A stretch of DNA of 6,399 bases, taken from Saprospiraceae bacterium (lineage in GTDB: Bacteria > Bacteroidota > Bacteroidia > Chitinophagales > Saprospiraceae). A program made the translations under genes and the position numbers. The notes beneath the pieces were generated by a model that worked only from the letters and a program-made list of their open reading frames with translations, made no database searches and was not told the origin of the DNA. Positions 1 to 5,626 of this stretch are shown here, piece after piece. Each line of letters starts with the position of its first letter. The first letter of the stretch is position 1. The DNA is taken from the NCBI GenBank assembly GCA_020436955.1, contig JAGQWW010000153.1, positions 1 through 6,399 on the forward strand, written 5' to 3'.

Positions 1-1495
1 CATTAACTCCGGGGAATACCCTCTTTTCCTGTTTGGTCTTTACATTTAATCTACACAAGCCTTTAATGGAAGTAAACCACCATATGGAAGGGTTCTCCTG
101 ATCAATCTGGATATCAAAAAGTAACAAGCTGTCAATTGAAGAACCAGTTCTATAGTGTTCAAAAGCTTGATTTTTGGGGTTGAACCGATATATTCCTTTT
201 TGTCGGTAAAATGAACTTAGTTTACAAAAAATATGGCCGTTTTGGTCCTCAAAAAATTTGTCTGGAAATTGCTGAGCATTTCTGGAAGGAGGTAATCCAG
301 CAACTTTTTCTAAGTTGCCTCCTATTTGGTCGAGGAAGTAAAAACCTGCCCGGGTTCCAATCCAAATAGAACTGTCAGAGGATTGAAAAATAGCAGTGAC
401 AGTATTCTCCGGTGAATTTTCCTTTGCCTCAGGATTTATTTTATAAAAATTAAACTTCAGACTATTTAGGTTTACCTTTTCGATTCCTCCCCATTGGCCC
501 AGCCAAATATTCCCTGACTGGTCTTCCATCCAGGAAAGTGTATAATCATTGGATAGCCCGAAGTGATTATTTTCAAATTTTTCAAAGGATAAAAATTTCC
601 CTGAATTTGGATTCCATGCATAGATTTTAAAAGCAGAATTGAACCAAATGTTACCCTTGGCATCCTCTTCAATCATCCAACATATTTTAGAAATATAATT
701 TTTTGGAAGATTGGACGGCTTTGAAAGTTTCCAACTTTTTAGATTTAATCTGAAAAACCCACTTGGGGTTCCAATAAAAGCAATTGAATCATTCCAAAAA
801 TGCAATCTTGATGGCACGATTTCCTTTTGGTTCCATCTAATAAATCTTCCTGCCTGAATTTTACCGGATTTAAAATTTAATTCGAACCAATTATTATTGG
901 AACAAACCCATGCGATGGAATCATTTTTAATATCAAAATCCGATATGTTAGATCGGTTAGTATAATGCGGATTTTCATTTTTCAAAACTGAAATCCGAAC
1001 TTGATTTTTGTTGTCAAAAATGTAAATTCCTTCTGTAGTGAAAACTAGTTTTTCATTTTTGGGTAAACTATCTATACGGACAACATTTGGAGAGCTATTG
1101 ATTGATTTCTCGGTGGATGCTTCCTCAATTGCAATTTCAAAAATTTCTTGAGAAGCAGGTTGATATCTAAACAGTCCTGTACTGGTTCCTATCCAAAGGT
1201 CTCCTTGCTTATCCAGGAACAAATCTTCTACGGCCAGAAATTCTTTTTTATATCCATTTGCCAATTTAGCTTCAAATGGGATCAGGTTTTGTCCATCCCA
1301 TCTGAACAGACCTGCAGAAGTACCTAACCAGACAAACCCATCTAAGTCCTGCTGCATTGCATAGACTTTTGAGTATGGAAGTCCGCTTTTTTCTCCGATA
1401 GGTTCTGTTTGGACGAAAGGTACTTGCGCTCCTATATTTTGAATAAAGGAAAGCATTAATAGGAAAGGACCAAGTAATTGTTTTAAAAATATCAA
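1..1495 (-). CDS. Two-component-regulator-propeller sensor protein, N-terminal part (3' end outside window)
   Basis: The frame is open from 1495 to the left edge, giving 498 residues and no stop. The first 23 residues form a Sec signal peptide: K5, a hydrophobic core around residues 7-18, and a likely cut after I-G-A23. From residue 40 on there are repeated beta-propeller blades of the 'two component regulator propeller' type (Pfam Reg_prop). The clearest are at 50-66 (DGFVWLGTSAGLFRW), 95-111 (GDLWIGTSTGLFRY), 325-338 (GNIWLGQWGGI) and 374-385 (SSIWIGTRAGF). More degenerate copies lie near 190-210, 233-250, 278-297, 417-440 and 465-485. In the family such propellers form a periplasmic ligand-sensing region, usually followed by a Y_Y_Y domain, a transmembrane helix and a histidine kinase or DNA-binding output; that part would lie beyond the window. 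The start is inferred to be TTG at 1495, because in-frame TAA and TAG stops lie directly upstream (1504-1502 and 1498-1496) and the next ATG (1456) would destroy the signal peptide. The ligand is unknown. Confidence 0.88.
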   Translation of the reverse strand, partial: MIFLKQLLGPFLLMLSFIQNIGAQVPFVQTEPIGEKSGLPYSKVYAMQQDLDGFVWLGTSAGLFRWDGQNLIPFEAKLANGYKKEFLAVEDLFLDKQGDLWIGTSTGLFRYQPASQEIFEIAIEEASTEKSINSSPNVVRIDSLPKNEKLVFTTEGIYIFDNKNQVRISVLKNENPHYTNRSNISDFDIKNDSIAWVCSNNNWFELNFKSGKIQAGRFIRWNQKEIVPSRLHFWNDSIAFIGTPSGFFRLNLKSWKLSKPSNLPKNYISKICWMIEEDAKGNIWFNSAFKIYAWNPNSGKFLSFEKFENNHFGLSNDYTLSWMEDQSGNIWLGQWGGIEKVNLNSLKFNFYKINPEAKENSPENTVTAIFQSSDSSIWIGTRAGFYFLDQIGGNLEKVAGLPPSRNAQQFPDKFFEDQNGHIFCKLSSFYRQKGIYRFNPKNQAFEHYRTGSSIDSLLLFDIQIDQENPSIWWFTSIKGLCRLNVKTKQEKRVFPGVN

Positions 1496-1605
1496 CTATG
1501 CTTATTTCTTTCAAATTTTAAAAAAGCTGTCAATATTTCAAATTTCCAGGAAAGTGGAAGTCGATATTTTTACACTTTTTAATACTTAGTTATTGAAAAG
1601 AAAGA

Positions 1606-1634
1606 TAAAGTTACCACCAATCAGGCTTTACCAA
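1606..1634 (-). promoter_or_regulatory. Possible promoter of the propeller-sensor gene
   Basis: Read on the minus strand, TTGG (1634-1631), 17 bases and TAACTTTA (1613-1606) resemble the Bacteroidota -33/-7 pattern TTTG and TAnnTTTG, with one mismatch in each element. An overlapping TATCTTTC (1607-1600) is an alternative -7 element. Either would leave a leader of roughly 100 bases before the TTG start. It lies just downstream of the pckA terminator, which fits independent transcription of the sensor gene. This is a motif match only. Confidence 0.3.
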
Positions 1635-1640
1635 TTGGAT

Positions 1641-1675
1641 AAAAAAAGGGCCCTTGAATTTTCAAGGGCCCTTTT
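1641..1675 (-). terminator. Intrinsic terminator of pckA
   Basis: A near-perfect inverted repeat has arms 1644-1658 and 1661-1675 (core GGGCCCTTGAA / TTCAAGGGCCC) around a 2-base centre. On the minus strand the GC-rich stem is followed by a run of seven T (complement of A at 1641-1647). It begins about 20 bases beyond the pckA stop codon. On the plus strand the stem is followed by only TTTT then C, and no plus-strand gene precedes it, so it most likely serves pckA. Confidence 0.9.
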
Positions 1676-1693
1676 CAAAACAACAAATCTAAT

Positions 1694-3307
1694 TTACGCT
1701 ACAGTGGTGGCTTGAGGAGCCGCCTCTAGTATTTCTTCATTTGCTTTGTCAGCAAATTTTTCAAAGTTTTTATTGAAAAGATTAGCCAGGTGATTGGCTT
1801 TCTTGTCGTAAGCTTCCTTGTCAGTCCAGGTGTTTCTTGGATGCAATAAATCAGCCGGAACGTTTGTACATTCATTTGGCATAAGCAAACCAAATACTTC
1901 GTGGGTTGAATAAGAAACGTGTTCTAATTCATCATTCAAAGCAGCAGTGATCATCGCGCGGGTGTATTTCAATTTCATACGATTACCTACGCCATATTCT
2001 CCACCGGTCCAGCCTGTATTGACCAACCATACGTTTACGCCATGTTCTTCCATTTTTTTACCTAACATTTCTGCGTAAGCAGTTGGGTGCAACGGCATAA
2101 ACGGAGCGCCAAAACAAGCAGAGAATGTTACTTGTGGTTCTGTAATACCCTCTTCGGTACCTGCAACTTTAGCAGTGTAGCCAGAGATAAAATGGAACAT
2201 TGCCTGACCTGGTGTAAGCTTTGAGATTGGAGGCAATACACCAAAGGCATCACAAGTCAAAAAGAATATGTTGGTTGGATGCCCTGCTTTTGAAACCGGC
2301 AAAGCGTTATTGATATGATAAATTGGATAAGAAACCCTCGTGTTTTCAGTGATATCTGCTCTGGAAAAATCTACGGTACGTGTACCTTCTTCGTAGATGA
2401 TGTTTTCCAATAAAGCTCCATGCTTGATTGCTTTAAAGATATCCGGTTCTTTTTCTTCAGTTAGGTCTATACATTTTGCGTAACAACCGCCTTCAAAATT
2501 GAATACTCCTTCTTTGCTCCAACCATGTTCATCATCTCCGATAAGATTTCTTTCAGGGTCAGCACTCAAGGTTGTTTTTCCAGTACCTGACAAGCCAAAG
2601 AAAATCGCTGTATCTCCGTCCGCTCCAACGTTTGCTGAGCAGTGCATGGAAAGTGTTTCTTTTTGATGCGGTAGGATAAAGTTCAAAGCAGAGAAAATCC
2701 CTTTCTTCATCTCACCGGTATAACCAGTTCCACCAATCAGAATTTCCTTTTCAGTGAAATTTAAAATTGCAAAGTTGTGTTGACGAGTGCCGTCGACAGT
2801 AGGTTCCGCATGGAAACCCGGAGCACAGATGATGGTCCACTCAGGTGAGAATGTTTTTAACTCCTCAGCAGTTGGACACAAAAACATATTGTTGACAAAC
2901 AAGTTACTCCATGCATATTCTGTAACAACCTGAATATTCATGCGGTATCTGTCATCCGCACATGCATACACATCTCTCAGATACATACTCTTGTTCTCAA
3001 AATATGCTACTACTTTTTTGCGCAAGGCTTTGTAAGCATCAGCATCAAAAGGCAAATTGATGTTACCCCAATCAACTGAGTTAGCAGTAATATCATCTTT
3101 TACGATGAATCGGTCCTTTGGCGAACGACCGGTAAACTCACCAGTGTCGATTGCCAAGGCACCCATGTCAGAAAGTGTTCCCTGATTCTGGCAAACGGAG
3201 TGCTCAATTAGTTCGGATGGAGTAAGGTTATCGTAAACGGAAGACGGGTTTTTAATACCCAATTCAGAAAGTCTGGTAGTCAAATTATTAGTTCCTCTTG
3301 AACTCAT
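1694..3307 (-). CDS. pckA: Phosphoenolpyruvate carboxykinase (ATP)
   Basis: This is a complete 537-residue protein, the usual length for the ATP-dependent PEPCK family (EC 4.1.1.49). The cytosolic enzyme converts oxaloacetate and ATP to phosphoenolpyruvate, ADP and CO2, the entry step of gluconeogenesis. The diagnostic sites are present. The oxaloacetate-binding region has R61 (TGRSPKDRF) and Y196 (GGTGYTGEMKK, with metal-binding K202). H222 lies in MHCSAN. The P-loop GLSGTGKTT spans 238-246 with K244 and T245. The kinase-2/metal motif GDDEHGW spans 257-263. ENTR ends at R324, and FSACFGAPF and NTGWTGG follow. Nothing appears truncated and no key residue is missing. The ATG at 3307 begins a natural N-terminus; the leader (TCCTAACC) has no Shine-Dalgarno, as is normal in Bacteroidota. 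The gene is divergent from the Rieske oxygenase gene and has its own terminator, so it is probably monocistronic. A LacI-type operator-like dyad lies in its leader. Confidence 0.98.
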   Translation of the reverse strand: MSSRGTNNLTTRLSELGIKNPSSVYDNLTPSELIEHSVCQNQGTLSDMGALAIDTGEFTGRSPKDRFIVKDDITANSVDWGNINLPFDADAYKALRKKVVAYFENKSMYLRDVYACADDRYRMNIQVVTEYAWSNLFVNNMFLCPTAEELKTFSPEWTIICAPGFHAEPTVDGTRQHNFAILNFTEKEILIGGTGYTGEMKKGIFSALNFILPHQKETLSMHCSANVGADGDTAIFFGLSGTGKTTLSADPERNLIGDDEHGWSKEGVFNFEGGCYAKCIDLTEEKEPDIFKAIKHGALLENIIYEEGTRTVDFSRADITENTRVSYPIYHINNALPVSKAGHPTNIFFLTCDAFGVLPPISKLTPGQAMFHFISGYTAKVAGTEEGITEPQVTFSACFGAPFMPLHPTAYAEMLGKKMEEHGVNVWLVNTGWTGGEYGVGNRMKLKYTRAMITAALNDELEHVSYSTHEVFGLLMPNECTNVPADLLHPRNTWTDKEAYDKKANHLANLFNKNFEKFADKANEEILEAAPQATTVA

Positions 3308-3343
3308 GGTTAGGACTTTTTTGGAAAAAATACCCTCGTTTAG

Positions 3344-3357
3344 GCAAAACGTTTACA
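3344..3357 (-). promoter_or_regulatory. LacI/CcpA-type operator-like dyad in the pckA leader
   Basis: On the minus strand the site reads TGTAAACGTTTTGC. It is a pseudo-palindrome around a central CG containing the perfect 8-bp palindrome AAACGTTT (3347-3354). It matches the Firmicutes catabolite-responsive element consensus TGWAANCGNTNWCA at 12 of 14 positions. It sits 37 to 50 bases before the pckA ATG, downstream of the predicted promoter, where a bound repressor could block transcription. The left half is partly repeated (CGTTTA..GGCA at 3337 and 3350). A LacI-family regulator is only an inference, since CcpA itself is not expected in this phylum. Confidence 0.3.
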
Positions 3358-3402
3358 GGCATTTTCGCCGGATTAATAATACTACTTTCAGGGCTTAGGA
3401 TA

Positions 3403-3410
3403 CAAAGGTA
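3403..3410 (-). promoter_or_regulatory. pckA: Putative -7 element of the pckA promoter
   Basis: The minus strand reads TACCTTTG, a perfect match to the Bacteroidota -7 consensus TAnnTTTG. It lies about 95 bases upstream of the pckA ATG. No convincing TTTG -33 element is seen at the usual 17-23 base distance, so the promoter may be weak or activator-dependent. Confidence 0.45.
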
Positions 3411-3507
3411 AGGAAGAAACCAGTGAAATTCTAGAGACCTCCCAAGGTCGCATATTTAGTGTAAAAAGTACAGTAAAAATGCGTTAGGCACATTCGCATG
3501 AAATGAT

Positions 3508-3541
3508 TTTGAATAAAACTGATTTCCGGGAATTATCTTTT
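3508..3541 (+). promoter_or_regulatory. Possible promoter of the Rieske oxygenase gene
   Basis: TTTG (3508-3511) and TATCTTTT (3534-3541) are separated by 22 bases. This fits the Bacteroidota pattern TTTG / TAnnTTTG with one mismatch in the -7 element. It would give a leader of about 95 AT-rich bases before the ATG at 3645. Confidence 0.35.
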
Positions 3542-3644
3542 CTGAAATAGATATTTTTAGAATTTCATTTCAAGAAAAAAATCATCGAATTTCACTCCCC
3601 GAAAAATATTTTTTAAAAATAATTACTCAAGTTAGGCCAAATTC

Positions 3645-4721
3645 ATGCGATTAGTAAATGATATCCGTCAATCTGCTACTTTGCCCGGCGCCTTTTATAA
3701 GGACCTGTCTCTCTTTGAAAAAAGTATAGAAAAGGTATTTGCTTCCACCTGGCAATTTGTGGATGGGGTGTCTAATTTATTGATTGAAAACAACCTGGTT
3801 CCTTTCGAATTCCTACCCGGAATTTTGAGTGAACCACTGCTTATGGCTAGAGATAAAAGCGGATCAGAGAAATGCATGTCGAACGTCTGCACTCATAGAG
3901 GTATGTTACTTCAGGAAGCACCTGGTAATAGCTCACGTTTACGCTGTAGATACCATGGTCGGTGTTTTCATTTGGATGGAAAATTTGCCAGTATGCCCAA
4001 ATTTGAATTGGTTGAAAATTTTCCAACTGATTCGGATAACCTTAGTGCTGTTCCATTTTCAAAATTGTTTGGAAACTATTTTGTCTCATTGCAGCCTACC
4101 CTCCCATTAGAAACAATGGTGGACCCAATCTTGAAAAGGTTGAGTTGGATGCCATTTGAAACCCTGATTCCGGTAAAAGAGGCATCAACAGACTTTGAAA
4201 TTGAAGCGCACTGGGCTTTGTATGTAGACAATTTTCTTGAAGGATTTCATATACCGTTTGTTCATCCGGCTTTGAATCAAGCCATTGTATTTGATAATTA
4301 TGAAACCGTATTATACGATTGGTGTAATCTTCAGATTGGGCCTGCCAAAGAAGGAGAACCTCATTTTGATATTCCTGTGGGTGCGGAAGATTTTGGTAAA
4401 AAGATTTATGGGTATTATTGGTGGGTTTATCCCAACCTGATGCTCAATTTTTATCCTTGGGGACTATCATTAAATTATGTTCAACCTTTATCTTCTTCCA
4501 AAACGAAAATCCTTTTTCGAACTTTTCGCTTTCCGGACCAGCCTTTCAATCGTGAAGATTTTGCACTGGATCAAACAGAGATGGAAGATGAAGCTGTAGT
4601 AGAAGCGGTATATAAAGGGTTGCAATCCAGATATTACGAGGCAGGACGATTTTCACCGGAAATGGAAAAAGGTGTGCATCATTTTCACCTTTTATTACAG
4701 GATGCATTGTTAAATGAATAA
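3645..4721 (+). CDS. Rieske [2Fe-2S] non-heme iron oxygenase, alpha (catalytic) subunit
   Basis: This is a complete 358-residue protein, typical in length for the COG4638 ring-hydroxylating/demethylating oxygenase alpha subunits. The N-terminal Rieske domain (about 20-150) carries the cluster ligands C82-T-H84 and C101-x2-H104, with 16 residues between the pairs. The C-terminal catalytic domain holds the mononuclear iron site, H202 and H207 in DNFLEGFHIPFVH (195-207). The likely third ligand is D315 in TEMEDEAVVE, followed by a conserved-looking KGLQSR stretch and GVHHFH at 343-348. Residue E199, three before H202, occupies the electron-transfer bridging position that is Asp in naphthalene dioxygenase and Glu in carnitine oxygenase CntA. 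The overall layout resembles choline/betaine/carnitine-type oxygenases more than two-subunit arene dioxygenases, but the substrate cannot be read from sequence. No reductase, ferredoxin or beta subunit gene is adjacent, so electrons must come from a partner encoded elsewhere. The ATG lies at the start of the frame's conserved region (LPGAFYKD at 13-20), with an AT-rich leader and no Shine-Dalgarno. Confidence 0.92.
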   Translation: MRLVNDIRQSATLPGAFYKDLSLFEKSIEKVFASTWQFVDGVSNLLIENNLVPFEFLPGILSEPLLMARDKSGSEKCMSNVCTHRGMLLQEAPGNSSRLRCRYHGRCFHLDGKFASMPKFELVENFPTDSDNLSAVPFSKLFGNYFVSLQPTLPLETMVDPILKRLSWMPFETLIPVKEASTDFEIEAHWALYVDNFLEGFHIPFVHPALNQAIVFDNYETVLYDWCNLQIGPAKEGEPHFDIPVGAEDFGKKIYGYYWWVYPNLMLNFYPWGLSLNYVQPLSSSKTKILFRTFRFPDQPFNREDFALDQTEMEDEAVVEAVYKGLQSRYYEAGRFSPEMEKGVHHFHLLLQDALLNE

Positions 4722-4784
4722 AAAATGTGACTATTGGACTAATAAAGGGTCTTAAAGTCGTCAAAGTTTACGGAATGAATTCGC

Positions 4785-4792
4785 TAATTTCG
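4785..4792 (+). promoter_or_regulatory. Weak -7-like element before the DUF937 gene
   Basis: TAATTTCG differs from TAnnTTTG at one position and lies about 35 bases before the ATG at 4827. I see no good -33 partner. The 105-base gap to the preceding gene also has no clear terminator, so readthrough from the Rieske gene is an alternative way to express the DUF937 gene. Confidence 0.22.
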
Positions 4793-4826
4793 TAACACTA
4801 TTTTTTTAGACTCAAAAAACAACGAT

Positions 4827-5444
4827 ATGGACTTAATGGACCTAATGCAAGGCCAACTTTCCCAAGGCTTGCTAGATCAGCTTAGCAATCAAATTGGAGT
4901 TGATGACAAACAAAAAACAGCAACAGCTGCTACCGGTATTATTTCTACCCTGATGACGGCTATGGCTAAAAATGCCCAAAATCCACAAGGAGCCGCATCC
5001 TTAGCTAATGCCCTTGAAAAGGACCATGATGGAAGTATATTGGATAATATTTCCGGTTTGTTAAATGGAAATATTGGTCAAACCAACCAAAGAGCTGCCA
5101 ATGGCGAAGGGATCATTAAACATATCCTGGGCGAAAGACAAAATGGTGCGGTGAATATGATTAGCCAAATGAGCGGTTTGGACAGTAATAAAACCAGCAA
5201 TCTTATGACTATGTTGGCTCCAATTCTAATGGGTATGTTGGGTCAGCAGAAAAAGCAGCAAGGTTTGGATGTTGGTGGTATTGCCAGCTTGTTGATGAAT
5301 AATGTTCAACAAGGTCAGGGAAGCAATCCATTGATGGACATGGCTACCCGATTTTTGGACCAGGATGGTGATGGCAGTGTAGTGGACGACATCCTTGGAG
5401 GACTTGGAAAGAAATTTTTGGGCAATCTTTTTGGCGGTAAATAA
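4827..5444 (+). CDS. DUF937-type protein with internal duplication
   Basis: This 205-residue protein resembles the DUF937 (Pfam PF06078) family, whose function is not known. It is rich in Met (14), Gln, Asn, Gly and Leu and has no Cys, Trp or Tyr. All three Phe residues fall at the C-terminal end (176, 197, 202). No signal peptide or clear transmembrane helix is seen, so it is probably cytoplasmic. Two halves can be aligned by eye. Each has a helix near '[IV]xQxxGxDxxK' (about 19-30 and 112-122), a hydrophobic methionine-rich helix (38-46 and 126-138), a Gly/Ala-rich stretch, and an acidic loop: DHDGSILDNISGLL at 66-79 and DGDGSVVDDILGGL at 180-193. The second loop (178-189, DQDGDGSVVDDI) resembles an EF-hand/dockerin calcium loop but has Ile at position 12. 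The tail is Gly-rich (GKKFLGNLFGGK). The ATG at 4827 follows an A-rich leader. It lies 105 bases after the Rieske gene and ends before a strong terminator. A role in metal binding is speculation. Confidence 0.82.
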   Translation: MDLMDLMQGQLSQGLLDQLSNQIGVDDKQKTATAATGIISTLMTAMAKNAQNPQGAASLANALEKDHDGSILDNISGLLNGNIGQTNQRAANGEGIIKHILGERQNGAVNMISQMSGLDSNKTSNLMTMLAPILMGMLGQQKKQQGLDVGGIASLLMNNVQQGQGSNPLMDMATRFLDQDGDGSVVDDILGGLGKKFLGNLFGGK

Positions 5445-5483
5445 GCTAAATTGATTCAAAAGATAGTTTGTTAGGTCTAATTG

Positions 5484-5505
5484 ACAGGTTTCTTTCACCT
5501 GTTTT
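5484..5505 (+). terminator. Minor hairpin with short T run
   Basis: ACAGGT (5484-5489) and ACCTGT (5497-5502) form a 6-bp stem with a 7-base loop, overlapping a TTTT run at 5502-5505. It lies 40 bases after the DUF937 stop and upstream of the stronger terminator. It may be a weak first terminator or an mRNA 3'-end structure. Confidence 0.35.
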
Positions 5506-5536
5506 ACATTAAACCCAAACATATTTTGGAAAAAAT

Positions 5537-5569
5537 AAAAGGGTGCAGCAACTTTGTGCACCCTTTTTT
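5537..5569 (+). terminator. Intrinsic terminator of the DUF937 gene
   Basis: AAAAGGGTGCA (5537-5547) pairs with TGCACCCTTTT (5557-5567) around a 9-base loop, and the T run continues to 5569. It separates the DUF937 transcript from glyS, which starts 57 bases further on, so glyS should have its own promoter in that short gap. I could not identify a convincing one. Confidence 0.88.
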
Positions 5570-5626
5570 CGTGCTATAGGGATTATACCAATTCATTCGA
5601 ACACGCAATTAATTTTTAAAAAAGAT

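Larger units (their letters stand above)
3308..3644. other. Divergent intergenic region between pckA and the Rieske oxygenase gene
   Basis: The 337 bases contain no convincing coding frame and no RNA gene that I recognise. They hold the pckA leader with an operator-like dyad (3344-3357), a -7-like element for pckA (3403-3410), a small GACCT/AGGTC dyad (3436-3449), and a possible rightward promoter (3508-3541). The last 100 bases before the Rieske start codon are very AT-rich. Confidence 0.7.

Noticed and set aside
472..672. Minus-strand 66-codon open frame
   Set aside because: It lies wholly inside the propeller gene in a different frame; the propeller frame shows clear blade repeats here.
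1272..1514. Minus-strand 80-codon open frame starting at TTG 1514
   Set aside because: It overlaps the propeller gene in another frame, and its product is basic and low-complexity with no family features. The propeller frame carries the signal peptide and blades.
1509..1545. Direct repeat TTTCAAATTT at 1509-1518 and 1536-1545
   Set aside because: Short and AT-rich in AT-rich leader DNA; expected by chance and too short to call a regulatory repeat.
3542..3580. TGAAAT / ATTTCA inverted repeats upstream of the Rieske gene
   Set aside because: Low-complexity AT-rich words in several registers with no stable stem or symmetric centre.
3695..3892. Minus-strand 65-codon open frame
   Set aside because: Antisense shadow of the Rieske gene with no recognisable features.
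3829..4110. Plus-strand 93-codon open frame
   Set aside because: It lies inside the Rieske gene in another frame, over the region encoding the C-x-H / C-x2-H cluster motif.
4546..4764. Minus-strand 72-codon open frame overlapping the end of the Rieske gene
   Set aside because: Mostly antisense to conserved C-terminal Rieske residues, with no domain and no promoter or leader signal.
5226..5561. Minus-strand 111-codon open frame across the DUF937 gene end and its terminator
   Set aside because: It begins inside the terminator hairpin and runs antisense to the DUF937 coding region; composition is arbitrary.
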